Made by a program: the position numbers and the translations under genes. Under the pieces are notes generated by a model that saw only the letters and a list, made by a program, of their open reading frames with translations, did not search any database and was not told the DNA's origin. Below, in pieces: positions 6,832 through 15,338 of a stretch of DNA of 64,000 bases. The stretch is from positions 19,503-83,502 of the forward strand of contig NZ_JPMY01000029.1 of assembly GCF_000761545.1 (NCBI RefSeq), given 5' to 3'. The DNA is from Pseudomonas sp. ML96 (GTDB lineage: Bacteria > Pseudomonadota > Gammaproteobacteria > Pseudomonadales > Pseudomonadaceae). The first letter of the stretch is position 1. Every line of letters begins with the position of its first letter.

Positions 6832-9279
6832 ATGAAATACAAAGCGCCTGCCGAAAGTCAGGAAATCTTCGACCCGCGCTCTGGCTCACTCATTGAGCGG
6901 GCCTTGTTCAATCATCGCCACTGGGTGCTGATGCTTTGTCTGCTGGTCACCGTATTACTCGGCTGGCAAGCGACTCGCGTAGAGCTTAATGCCAGCTTCG
7001 AGAAGATGATTCCGACTGGCCACCCCTACATCGTCAATTACCTGGATAACCAGAAAGAGTTGTCCGGCCTAGGTAACGCCTTGCGTATTGCCGTGGCTAA
7101 TCGCCATGGAGACATCTACGACGCGGATTACCTCAAGACCCTGCAAGCGCTGAGCGACCAGATCTATCTCCTGCCTGGTGTAGATCGTGCCTTCATGAAG
7201 TCGCTCTGGACACCGGCTACTCGTTGGGTCTCGGTAACCGAGGAGGGGCTTGATGGTGGTCCAGTAATCCCCGATGAGTACGACGGTAGCCCCGCGTCCT
7301 TGGCCGAGCTGCGCCGCAATGTGCAGCTCTCGAACGAGATTGGCCAATTGGTCTCGTTCGATCAGAGCTCCAGCATCATCTACGTGCCGCTGCTGTCGCG
7401 TACCGCCGATGGCAAGGAACTGAATTACGCAGAGCTATCCGCAGAGATTGAGCTGCTGCGTAGCCAGTTCCAGAGCGAAAGCATTGATATTCATGTCACC
7501 GGGTTCGCCAAGAAGATTGGTGACCTGATTGCTGGTCTGGAGCAGATCCTCCTGTTCTTCGCCGCTGCGATTCTGATTACCACTCTGGTCCTGTATGGCT
7601 ACACCCGCTGCGTGCGAAGCACCTTGCTGGTGGTGATCTGCTCGCTTGTAGCGGTGATCTGGCAGTTGGGCCTTCTCCCGCTTCTCGGCTACGAGCTGGA
7701 TCCGTATTCGATCTTGGTGCCATTCCTGGTCTTCGCCATTGGCATGAGTCATGGCGCTCAGAAGATGAATGGCATCATGCAGGACATCGGCCGCGGTATG
7801 CATCGGTTGGTAGCGGCCCGCTTCACTTTCCGACGCCTATTTCTTGCCGGCCTGACCGCTCTGCTGTGCGATGCGGTTGGCTTCGCGGTTCTAATGATCA
7901 TCAAGATCCAGGTGATCCAGGACCTGGCGATCATTGCCAGTCTGGGCGTTGCGGTTCTGATCTTCACCAACCTGATTTTGCTGCCTGTACTGCTCTCTTA
8001 CGTCGGGGTCAGTCCTAGCGCTGCAGAGCACAGTCTAAAGAGCGAGCGCGCCGAAGAAAGTGGCCGGGTGCGCCATCCGTTCTGGCGTTTCCTCGACCTG
8101 TTTACACGCCGCCCATGGGCAGCGGTCTGTGTGGCTGTGAGCCTGGCCCTGGCAGTTTTCGGGTTCATGGTCAGTCTGCATCTGAGCATCGGCGATCTGG
8201 ATCCAGGCGCGCCGGAGTTGCGTGCGGATTCGCGCTACAACCAAGACGATGCGTTCATGACGCGTAGCTACGGTGCCAGCAGCGACTTGTTTGCGGTGAT
8301 GGTGCGTACCCCAGCAGGGGCCTGTGCTCGCTACGACATTCTGCGCAAAGTTGATGAGCTGGATTGGCAGTTGCGCAGCCTGCAGGGTGTGGACTCGACC
8401 AATTCACTGGCTCTGCTTAACCGGCGCATGCTGGTGGGGCTCTCCGAAGGCAGCCCGAAGTGGTACGAGCTGCAGAACAACCAGGCGACTCTGAACATGA
8501 TCACCGCCAGTGCTCCGCGTGGTCTGTACAACGAGTCCTGCAACCTGCTGACCCTCTACGTATACCTGACTGACCACAAGGCGGAGACTCTGACTCGCTT
8601 GGTCGATCACGTAGAGCAGTTCGCTGCTGCCAACAACACTGAGGAGGTCCAGTTCCTGATGGCTGCAGGTAATGCAGGCATCGAGGCGGCCACCAACATT
8701 GTGGTGAAGAAAGCCAACCGCGAAATGCTGTTCTGGGTGTACGGCGCGGTCATCCTGCTATGCCTGATTACCTTCCGGTCCTGGCGCGCGACTCTCTGCG
8801 CAGTGATTCCACTGATGCTCACCTCCATTCTCTGCGAGGCGCTGATGGTGTGGCTGGGTATTGGGGTCAAGGTCGCCACGTTGCCAGTGATTGCTCTCGG
8901 GGTCGGCATCGGCGTGGATTACGCCCTGTATGTCATGAGCATCATGCTTGGCCATCTGCGAGAAGGATCGAGCTTGTCTCATGCCTACTACCGAGCACTG
9001 GTCTCCACCGGAAAGGTGGTGATGCTGACCGGTGTCACGCTGGCTATCGGCGTTGGCACCTGGGCCTTCTCGCCCATTAAGTTCCAGGCCGACATGGGCA
9101 TTCTGCTGGCCTTCATGTTCGTCTGGAACATGGTGGGCGCGCTGATGCTGCTACCTGCGCTGGCCTACTTCCTTCTCCCTGCCAGTCGGCGCCAATCGGC
9201 GTCGGCCGAGCCGCATACCGACAAGAAACAACTGGCTGTGGACTCCCACAAGGCGCAGGCGCGCATGGCGCACAGCTGA
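6832..9279 (+). CDS. RND-superfamily/MMPL-type transporter
   Basis: This is an 815-residue inner-membrane protein with the duplicated RND plan. Each half has one transmembrane helix, a large periplasmic loop and a bundle of about five helices (first bundle around residues 235-395, second around 630-790). Conserved segments include FLVFAIGMSHGAQ and ALGVGIGVDYALY, equivalent to RND motifs in helix 4. The size and lack of neighbouring membrane-fusion or TolC genes point to the MMPL/HpnN-like branch that moves hydrophobic molecules rather than to a drug-efflux triad. It is translationally close to the YCF48 gene. Direction of transport and substrate are not visible in the sequence. Confidence 0.9.
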   Translation: MKYKAPAESQEIFDPRSGSLIERALFNHRHWVLMLCLLVTVLLGWQATRVELNASFEKMIPTGHPYIVNYLDNQKELSGLGNALRIAVANRHGDIYDADYLKTLQALSDQIYLLPGVDRAFMKSLWTPATRWVSVTEEGLDGGPVIPDEYDGSPASLAELRRNVQLSNEIGQLVSFDQSSSIIYVPLLSRTADGKELNYAELSAEIELLRSQFQSESIDIHVTGFAKKIGDLIAGLEQILLFFAAAILITTLVLYGYTRCVRSTLLVVICSLVAVIWQLGLLPLLGYELDPYSILVPFLVFAIGMSHGAQKMNGIMQDIGRGMHRLVAARFTFRRLFLAGLTALLCDAVGFAVLMIIKIQVIQDLAIIASLGVAVLIFTNLILLPVLLSYVGVSPSAAEHSLKSERAEESGRVRHPFWRFLDLFTRRPWAAVCVAVSLALAVFGFMVSLHLSIGDLDPGAPELRADSRYNQDDAFMTRSYGASSDLFAVMVRTPAGACARYDILRKVDELDWQLRSLQGVDSTNSLALLNRRMLVGLSEGSPKWYELQNNQATLNMITASAPRGLYNESCNLLTLYVYLTDHKAETLTRLVDHVEQFAAANNTEEVQFLMAAGNAGIEAATNIVVKKANREMLFWVYGAVILLCLITFRSWRATLCAVIPLMLTSILCEALMVWLGIGVKVATLPVIALGVGIGVDYALYVMSIMLGHLREGSSLSHAYYRALVSTGKVVMLTGVTLAIGVGTWAFSPIKFQADMGILLAFMFVWNMVGALMLLPALAYFLLPASRRQSASAEPHTDKKQLAVDSHKAQARMAHS

Positions 9280-9292
9280 ACGATCGACCACC

Positions 9293-9307
9293 ACAAAAAC
9301 AAAAATA
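9293..9307 (+). promoter_or_regulatory. A-rich Hfq/Crc-type leader motif
   Basis: ACAAAAACAAAAATA lies 10 nt before the small ORF and about 100 nt before the MFS start. It contains AANAANAA-type matches. Confidence 0.4.
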
Positions 9308-9316
9308 GGTATCCCA

Positions 9317-9421
9317 ATGAAGATGCTGACCTTGCTGTTAGATGGACTCTATACGGGACTGATCGCCTATGGCTCCGACTTCTGGTGCATTCCGCCGGAG
9401 GGGGTGAGCGATGAGCGCTGA
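9317..9421 (+). CDS. Possible 34-residue leader peptide overlapping the MFS start
   Basis: An ATG preceded by a weak AGGT opens a 34-codon frame (begins MKMLTLLLDG, ends EGVSDER). Its final codons contain the GGAGGGGG ribosome site and the ATG of the following MFS gene, overlapping it by 11 nt. The A-rich motif at 9293-9307 precedes it. This layout suits a translationally coupled leader, but there is no homology I recognise, and chance is possible. Confidence 0.35.
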   Translation: MKMLTLLLDGLYTGLIAYGSDFWCIPPEGVSDER

Positions 9422-10607
9422 ACGTATAGCTGGACCGGCTCAGTCACTGCTCCTGCTGTTCGGCAGTTGCTTGCCGGTACTTGGTGCGGTCCTCATCGCG
9501 CCAGTCCTGCCACGAATGCAAGAGCACTTCGCTGATACTCCGGGTGTCGAGGTGCTGACGCCTATCGCCCTGACTATTCCTGCACTGGTTATTGCGTTGA
9601 TCGCACCGTTCGCCGGTGTGATCGCAGATCGGGTCGGGCGCAAACCACTGCTACTGACCTCTTTGCTTCTCTATGCGCTGTGCGGTCTTTTGCCGCTTTG
9701 GCTTGAGTCGCTTCCCGGCATCGTTGCGAGCAGGGCCGGTTTGGGGCTAGCAGAGGCAGGCATCATGACCTGCTGTACAGCGCTTATGGGTGATTACTAC
9801 CAGGGTGATCGTCGGGAGCGTCTGTTCGCCCTTCAGATGGTCGCAACGTCACTTTCGGCCGCGGTATTTATCGCCCTCGGTGGTGCGCTCGGCCAGAGTG
9901 ATTGGCGTGTGCCATTCGTGCTCTACGCCTCGGGACTGATCTTCCTGCCGATTATGGCCTGGCTGCTGTGGGAGCCACACGCCAGCCATAGTGAGGCTGA
10001 AGTGAAGAGTGCCGAGCGATTCCCTTGGTCCGCGCTCCTTCCTCTGTATGCCTTGACCGTTCTTGCGGGGATCAGCCTGTTTATCGTCCCGGTGCAGGCA
10101 GGTTATCTGCTGACTCTCATGCACGTCGACTCGCCGCAGCAGATCGGCCTGACCATGGGGGCAAACCAGCTCGGCGTTCTGGCCGGTGCTTTGTCGTTCC
10201 GACTGCTGAGTGGCCTACAGCGCAAGAGTCTTTTGCTCATCGCCTTCGCCACGGCCGGGTTTGGCGGGCTGCTAATGGCCCAGGCTGGCAATCATGCAGT
10301 AGTGATCATTGCAGTGCTGGTTAACGGTTTGGGCATCGGTCTGATGCTGCCAACCCTGATCACCTGGGTGATGAGCCGAGTCAGCTTCGCTCAACGCGGC
10401 CGAGCCAGTGGCGGCTTTACCGCCGCTCTGTTCGCCGGCGAGTTCATAAGCCCCCTCGTGGTGATTGGAATCACTGGAGGTCAACTCGAGGCGCTCCCCG
10501 CAGCATTGACCGTTGTGGCCATCGCCCAATGCGTACTCGCATTTATCTGTCTGGGGCTCCATCGACTTTTCCGCGCGCTGGCTGAGCCAGTGCATGCGCT
10601 TGCCTGA
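9411..10607 (+). CDS. MFS transporter (12-helix)
   Basis: This 398-residue protein has about twelve hydrophobic segments. MFS motif A is visible as GVIADRVGRKPLL between helices 2 and 3, with a central loop near residues 190-205. The start is supported by GGAGGGGG seven nt upstream. It lies between the RND pump and the catabolic enzymes on the same strand, so uptake of the pathway substrate or export of an intermediate is plausible. The length and sequence resemble drug:H+ antiporter-1 type carriers more than the aromatic acid:H+ symporter group represented at 54.6 kb. Substrate is unknown. Confidence 0.85.
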   Translation: MSAERIAGPAQSLLLLFGSCLPVLGAVLIAPVLPRMQEHFADTPGVEVLTPIALTIPALVIALIAPFAGVIADRVGRKPLLLTSLLLYALCGLLPLWLESLPGIVASRAGLGLAEAGIMTCCTALMGDYYQGDRRERLFALQMVATSLSAAVFIALGGALGQSDWRVPFVLYASGLIFLPIMAWLLWEPHASHSEAEVKSAERFPWSALLPLYALTVLAGISLFIVPVQAGYLLTLMHVDSPQQIGLTMGANQLGVLAGALSFRLLSGLQRKSLLLIAFATAGFGGLLMAQAGNHAVVIIAVLVNGLGIGLMLPTLITWVMSRVSFAQRGRASGGFTAALFAGEFISPLVVIGITGGQLEALPAALTVVAIAQCVLAFICLGLHRLFRALAEPVHALA

Positions 10608-10625
10608 TATCTGCCGAGGCTTTGT

Positions 10626-11216
10626 ATGGCTAATGCACTAAATCCGGAAGCGCTTGACCAGCTCTTCCTGAAAGCACGTTCCCACAACCAGTGGCAGGAC
10701 CGGGATGTTCCCGATGCCCTGCTGGATCAGTTGTATCAGACCCTGCGACAAGGGCCGACCAGCAACAATTGCAGTCCGGCACGCTTCGTGTTCGTGCGAA
10801 GCGACGAGGCTAAGCAAAAGCTTCTGCCTGCGCTTAAAGGACATAACGGCGAGAAAATGTTGCAGGCCCCGGTGACAGCCATCGTCGCATGGGACAGTCG
10901 CTTCTTTGATCATTTGCCCCAACTGTTCCCGATCTACGATGCCGGTGCAGCATTCCGCGAGAACCCTGAGGCGGCGTTCGTCGCAGGGTTGCGCAATAGC
11001 AGCCTGCAGGGGGCTTACCTCATCCTCGCCGCGCGAGCGCTTGGCTTGGACTGCGGCCCAATGTCCGGCTTTGATGCAGCACAGGTAGACGCAGCCTTCT
11101 TCCCGGATGGACGCTGGCGCAGCAACTTCCTCTGCTGTCTGGGTTATGGAGATGAGACCGGCCTGCGTCCGTCCGGACCTCGGCTGTCCTTCGAGCAAGC
11201 GTGCCTTGTGCAATGA
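10626..11216 (+). CDS. RutE/HadB-type nitroreductase-fold reductase (malonic semialdehyde reductase family)
   Basis: This 196-residue FMN-dependent nitroreductase-fold protein closely follows RutE. It contains GPTSNNCSPARFVFVR, APVTAIVAWDSRFF, RNSSLQGAYLILAARALGLD and GPMSGFD, all hallmark RutE segments. RutE reduces malonic semialdehyde to 3-hydroxypropionate at the end of pyrimidine catabolism. No other rut genes are present, so the enzyme is probably recruited to reduce an aldehyde or enone formed in this aromatic pathway (inference). GAGG lies upstream of the ATG, and the stop overlaps the next start by 4 nt. Confidence 0.85.
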   Translation: MANALNPEALDQLFLKARSHNQWQDRDVPDALLDQLYQTLRQGPTSNNCSPARFVFVRSDEAKQKLLPALKGHNGEKMLQAPVTAIVAWDSRFFDHLPQLFPIYDAGAAFRENPEAAFVAGLRNSSLQGAYLILAARALGLDCGPMSGFDAAQVDAAFFPDGRWRSNFLCCLGYGDETGLRPSGPRLSFEQACLVQ

Positions 11217-11989
11217 CCCGAGCACTCTTTTCCCTTGAGGGGCAGGTTGCGCTGATCACGGGAGCCACTCGAGGTATTGGTCTGGCGATCGCACGCGAGT
11301 ACGGCCACGCCGGCGCACGCCTGATCATCAACAGCGAGAGTGCCGAGGCTTGTGATCATGCTGTCACTCTGCTGCGCAATGAGGGATTGGACGCTGATGG
11401 ACTAGTAGCCGACCTCCGCAAGGCCGAGCAAGTCCGCGGTCTGGCCAATCAGGCGCTTGAGCTTTATGGCCAGATCGATGTGTTGGTGTGCAATGCCGGA
11501 GTAGCTCCACATATGGGGCCGTTGGCTAGTGCTGATGATGCGCAATGGCGACTGACGATGTCCGTCAACCTCGAGAGTGCGGCTTGGTTGAGCGCCGAAT
11601 TGCTGCCGCAGATGGCGCGCCGCGGAGGCGGCAGTGTGGTGTTCATAGCCAGCATTGCAGGCGTCCGAGGCAATCGAGGGCTTGGTCTCTACGGGTTGTC
11701 GAAAGCCGCGTTGGCTCAGTTGGCTCGCAACCTGGCAGTGGAGTGGGGCCCCTCCAATATTCGGGTGAACACCATCAGTCCAGGTGTGATTCAGACCGAG
11801 TTCGCCAGACCGCTCACTGATAACCCAGAAATTATGCAGCGTCGTTTGGCATTGACCCCACTACGCCGTGCAGGAATTCCCGAAGAGGTCGCTGGGCTAG
11901 CACTGCTGCTTGCTGCTCCCGGCGGGGCCTTTATCACTGGACAGAACTTGATAGTCGACGGTGGCACAACCATCGGCGACGGCAACTGA
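11213..11989 (+). CDS. SDR-family oxidoreductase
   Basis: This is a classical 258-residue short-chain dehydrogenase. The NAD(P) motif TGATRGIG lies near residue 17, NAG follows (LVCNAGVAP), the catalytic Ser is in VFIASIAG and the Y-x-x-x-K motif is YGLSK. The C-terminal GQNLIVDGG signature is intact. ATG 11213 overlaps the reductase stop (ATGA), which identifies it over the in-frame GTG at 11201. It would oxidise or reduce an alcohol/ketone intermediate of the pathway; the substrate cannot be told. Confidence 0.88.
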   Translation: MTRALFSLEGQVALITGATRGIGLAIAREYGHAGARLIINSESAEACDHAVTLLRNEGLDADGLVADLRKAEQVRGLANQALELYGQIDVLVCNAGVAPHMGPLASADDAQWRLTMSVNLESAAWLSAELLPQMARRGGGSVVFIASIAGVRGNRGLGLYGLSKAALAQLARNLAVEWGPSNIRVNTISPGVIQTEFARPLTDNPEIMQRRLALTPLRRAGIPEEVAGLALLLAAPGGAFITGQNLIVDGGTTIGDGN

Positions 11990-12000
11990 ACGGAGCACCT

Positions 12001-12573
12001 ATGCAAAGCCTTCCTTCTTTCAAGCGCGTAGTGACTGGTCACGACGCCCAGGGCGTAGCCGTAGTAGCTATGTCTGGCGAGACACCTAATAACTTCCCTC
12101 TCAAGGCGATCCCGGGAACGGTTTTCTACGAGGTATGGAAGAGTCACACAAGTCCGGCGCCTCTGAACAATGACGATGATCCCACCAACAGCCCACTTCA
12201 GCTCAGTCCAGAACTGCAAGGAAGTGTGATCCGCGTAGTTGATATCCCTCCGGACAGCGTACAGAACCAGATCAGTGCCGAGGATGCTGCTGCTGCATTC
12301 TCCGAAATTGGCGAATCGCATGCCGGTACTGGGAAGTCCGACTCGAAGCACAAGCTGATGCACCGTACTGAAACGCTTGATTACGGCGTGGTCACTGAAG
12401 GCGAAGTTTGGTTGGTCTTGGATGGCGAAGAAGTCCATCTCAAACGTGGCGACATTGTTGTTCAGCGCGGCACCAATCACGCCTGGAGCAATCGTACCGA
12501 GGCAATGGCCAGGATGGTGTTCATCCTGCTGGATGGCCGTTATGCGCCGGAGCTGCTGGAGGTGTTGAAATGA
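12001..12573 (+). CDS. Cupin-domain protein
   Basis: This 190-residue protein has a single C-terminal cupin barrel (residues about 110-185). It contains HRTETLDYGVVTEGEVWLVL, then KRGDIVVQRGTNHAW, a pattern common to a widespread cupin family found in aromatic and steroid clusters. The His/Glu/His metal-ligand pattern appears retained. The N-terminal half has no motif I recognise. GGAGC precedes the ATG, and the stop overlaps the FAH gene start by 4 nt. It is much shorter than gentisate dioxygenase (about 350 residues, bicupin), so a ring-cleaving role should not be assumed; isomerase or decarboxylase-type roles are possible. Confidence 0.8.
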   Translation: MQSLPSFKRVVTGHDAQGVAVVAMSGETPNNFPLKAIPGTVFYEVWKSHTSPAPLNNDDDPTNSPLQLSPELQGSVIRVVDIPPDSVQNQISAEDAAAAFSEIGESHAGTGKSDSKHKLMHRTETLDYGVVTEGEVWLVLDGEEVHLKRGDIVVQRGTNHAWSNRTEAMARMVFILLDGRYAPELLEVLK

Positions 12574-13562
12574 AACTGGCAACCCTGGCAGATGGTACTC
12601 GCGACGGTCGTTTGCTCTTGGTGTCTCGTGACCTAACCCGAGCAGTAGATGCCGCAGATATAGCACCAACCCTGCAAGTCGCTATCGACAACTGGTGGGG
12701 TGTTGAGGCAGATCTGCAGAGCCGCTATGAGGCGCTGAATCGCAATGAGCTAGCTAACACCTTTGTCTTCGAGACGACCAAAGTGATGGCGCCGCTTCCT
12801 CGAGCCTGGCAGTGGTTGGACGGATCCTGTTTCCTCAGCCACGGCGAGTTGATGCAGCGTGCCTTCAACATCGACCCGATTGAGGGAGTCGAACAGACGC
12901 CGCTGATGTACCAGGGCGCAGGTGATGATTTCATCGGGTCTTGCCAAGACATCCCTTTACCTAGTGAGGCTCATGGCATCGACTTCGAGGGTGAGTTCGC
13001 AGTGCTGGTCGACGAAGTACCAATGGGGTGCACTGCTGAGCAAGCCCTCAAGCACATTCGCCTGGTTCTGCAGGTTAACGATGTCAGCCTGCGTGCACTG
13101 GCTCCGCGTGAGATGCGTACTGGCTTTGGTTTCGTTCAGGCCAAGTCTTCATCTAGTTTTGCACCAGTAGCAGTTACCCCGGATGAGTTGGGGGAGGCCT
13201 GGCGTGATGCTCGTGTACATCTGCCGCTGAACGTTGAATGGAACGGCGAATGGTTTGGCCATCCGCACGGTGGCGCAATGCACTTCGGTTTCCATCAACT
13301 GATCGCCCACGCTGCACTAACTCGCCGCCTCAGTGCCGGAACCTTGATTGGCTCCGGTACCGTTTCTAACACTGATCGTAGTGTCGGCTCGGCATGCATT
13401 GCCGAGCGCCGTGCCATCGAGATGATTGCTCATGGCGCTCCTCAAACTGGGTTCATGCGCTTTGGTGATCGCATCCGAATGGAGGCACGGGCCGGCGACG
13501 GTAGCCCTGTGTTCGGCGCCATTGACCAGCGTGTTGTGCAAGAGGGCACTCCATGCGCGTGA
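12570..13562 (+). CDS. Fumarylacetoacetate hydrolase (FAH) family protein
   Basis: This is a 330-residue FAH-fold protein, the length of two-domain fumarylacetoacetases such as those acting on fumarylacetoacetate or acylpyruvates. The metal site region GIDFEGEFAVLVDEVP and the conserved HIRLVLQVNDVSLR and GSGTVSN are present. FAH enzymes hydrolyse the C-C bond of 1,3-diketo acids after ring fission, which suits the hydroxylase and VOC dioxygenase upstream. The start is the ATGA overlap with the cupin; a longer frame upstream only overlaps the cupin gene. The 3' end overlaps the epimerase gene by 10 nt. Confidence 0.88.
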   Translation: MKLATLADGTRDGRLLLVSRDLTRAVDAADIAPTLQVAIDNWWGVEADLQSRYEALNRNELANTFVFETTKVMAPLPRAWQWLDGSCFLSHGELMQRAFNIDPIEGVEQTPLMYQGAGDDFIGSCQDIPLPSEAHGIDFEGEFAVLVDEVPMGCTAEQALKHIRLVLQVNDVSLRALAPREMRTGFGFVQAKSSSSFAPVAVTPDELGEAWRDARVHLPLNVEWNGEWFGHPHGGAMHFGFHQLIAHAALTRRLSAGTLIGSGTVSNTDRSVGSACIAERRAIEMIAHGAPQTGFMRFGDRIRMEARAGDGSPVFGAIDQRVVQEGTPCA

Positions 13563-14542
13563 TGATCACTGGCGCTAATGGCTTTGTTGGAAGAGGGCTG
13601 GTACAGCGCCTTCTGGCTGATGGCGTTCTGCGCGGAAAGCGTATTGATGCACTTCTCCTGGTGGATCAGGAGCTGGTCGGTTTTCCAGAGGACAAACGCA
13701 TTCGCCGGCACTCTGGCAGCGTGACGGATAAAGCTCTGATTCGCCGTGTACTGGCTGACGGAATCGATGTGGTTTTCCACCTGGTGAGCATCCCAGGTGG
13801 TGCTGCTGAAGCCAACTACGATCTGGGCTATGAGGTCAATCTGCAGGCCAGCCTGGAGTTACTGCATCAGTTACGCAATAAGTCCAAACCGCCACGTTTG
13901 GTTTACGCCAGCAGCGTGGCTGTTTACGGGGCAGATCTCCCCGGGCGGATGGATGAAGCTACAGGTGCTGTACCGAAGCTCTCCTATGCAAGTCATAAGC
14001 TGATGGTAGAGACCCAGCTTGCTGATCTTGCTCGGCGTGGAGAGGTAGATGGTATCGCTCTGCGCTTGCCTGGAATCGTGGCCCGTCCGCGCCAGCCCAA
14101 TGGCCTGAAGTCAGCGTTCATGAGCGACCTTCTGCATGCTGTGGCGGCAGGTGATCGGTATGTATGCCCGGTATCAGCTCAGGCTACTGCTTGGTGGATG
14201 TCTGCGCGCTGCTGTGTCGACAACCTAGTGCATGCGGCTGAGCTAGAGGGAGAGCTCGGCTCACGTATTTGCCAACTGCCGGTCTTGCACCTGTCTATCG
14301 ATCAGGTGCTGGACGCATTGTCCGCTTGCTTCGGTGAGCAGCACAGAGCCTTGGTCAGCTTCGCTCCTGAGTCGGAGCTGGAGGCGCTATTCGGCAATTA
14401 TCCACCGCTGCGGACGCCGCAAGCTAAGGCGCTGGGCTTCCATCACGACGGTTCTGCCTCCGCGCTGATCCGCAACGCCCTCAATCTCTCATTCTCGCGT
14501 CGCCCTCGTTCAGCGGCCTCTATTGTAGGTACTCCGACATGA
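13553..14542 (+). CDS. NAD-dependent epimerase/dehydratase family protein (extended SDR)
   Basis: This is a 329-residue extended SDR. It has TGANGFVGRG at the N-terminus, VFHLVSIPGG, the Ser segment LVYASSVAVYG and SYASHK as the Y-x-x-x-K site. Overall it resembles D-erythronate dehydrogenase-like (DenD) proteins, a family that also occurs in degradation clusters with unrelated substrates. It overlaps its neighbours on both sides (10 nt and 4 nt), so it belongs firmly to the operon. It probably oxidises a hydroxyl group of an acid intermediate; specificity is unknown. Confidence 0.82.
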   Translation: MRVMITGANGFVGRGLVQRLLADGVLRGKRIDALLLVDQELVGFPEDKRIRRHSGSVTDKALIRRVLADGIDVVFHLVSIPGGAAEANYDLGYEVNLQASLELLHQLRNKSKPPRLVYASSVAVYGADLPGRMDEATGAVPKLSYASHKLMVETQLADLARRGEVDGIALRLPGIVARPRQPNGLKSAFMSDLLHAVAAGDRYVCPVSAQATAWWMSARCCVDNLVHAAELEGELGSRICQLPVLHLSIDQVLDALSACFGEQHRALVSFAPESELEALFGNYPPLRTPQAKALGFHHDGSASALIRNALNLSFSRRPRSAASIVGTPT

Positions 14543-15324
14543 CCCAGAAGAAGCGTCGTTTAGTCGATCTATCGGTGACTCTCGACAACAATCCCTACAC
14601 CGATCCGCCACCCCTCCTGCCGAAAATCGATTACATGGACCACCAGCAAGGCTGGCCGGAAATGGCGGCGATGTTTCCAGGGTTGCGCAAGGATCAATTG
14701 CCCGGTGATGAGTCTTGGGCGGCAGAGCGCCTGAACATCACGACTCATAGCGGCACTCATATGGATGCGCCTTGGCATTACGCCTCAACTACCGATGGTG
14801 GCAAGCCGGCATTCGGTATTGATGAGCTTCCGCTGGAGTGGTGCCTGCAGCCGGGGGTGAAGCTGGACTTCCGTGATTTCCCAGACGGTCACGTGGTTAC
14901 TGGCGCAGAGGTGGAGGCTGAACTGGCCCGGATAGGGCATGACCTTCAGCCGCTGGACATCGTGCTGATCAACACTCGTGCAGGAAGCCTTTTTGGTCAG
15001 CCGGGTTACTTGGAGGCAGGTGTCGGTATGGGCCGGGAGGCAACCCTTTATCTGCTGGAGCGAGGCGTGCGCGTAGTTGGGACCGATGCCTGGAGCTGGG
15101 ATGCCCCCTTTAAGTACACCCGTGAGCGTTTTGCCGAGTCTGGTGATGCCGCAATCATTTGGGAGGGCCATAAGGCTGGCCGCGACATCGGATATGGGCA
15201 GATGGAGAAACTGGCCAACCTAGAAAGCCTGCCTGCTAGTGGTTTCCAGGTTTCCTGCTTCCCCTACAAGATCAAGCATGCCTCGGCTGGTTTTGTCCGC
15301 GCAGTTGCCATCTTCGAAGAATAA
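14539..15324 (+). CDS. Cyclase-family metal-dependent hydrolase (KynB-like)
   Basis: This 261-residue protein carries the family signature H-S-G-T-H-M-D-A-P-W-H (residues about 72-82), the metal-binding motif of bacterial arylformamidase and related cyclase-family proteins. A second conserved block is VVGTDAWSWD. Members hydrolyse amides or lactones, or act on polyketide-like rings. In this operon, opening a lactone or hydrolysing a ring-fission product is plausible. The start overlaps the previous stop by 4 nt; the gap to the sulfatase is only 14 nt. Confidence 0.82.
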   Translation: MTQKKRRLVDLSVTLDNNPYTDPPPLLPKIDYMDHQQGWPEMAAMFPGLRKDQLPGDESWAAERLNITTHSGTHMDAPWHYASTTDGGKPAFGIDELPLEWCLQPGVKLDFRDFPDGHVVTGAEVEAELARIGHDLQPLDIVLINTRAGSLFGQPGYLEAGVGMGREATLYLLERGVRVVGTDAWSWDAPFKYTRERFAESGDAAIIWEGHKAGRDIGYGQMEKLANLESLPASGFQVSCFPYKIKHASAGFVRAVAIFEE

Positions 15325-15338
15325 GAGAGAGGTACCTC

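Noticed and set aside
12408..12569. Longer start for the FAH-family protein
   Set aside because: It would overlap most of the cupin's conserved end in another frame. The ATGA junction at 12570 and the family's normal N-terminus support the shorter form.
12001..12573. Gentisate 1,2-dioxygenase for the cupin protein
   Set aside because: The protein is about half the length and has only one cupin barrel, though the nearby FAH hydrolase makes the idea tempting.
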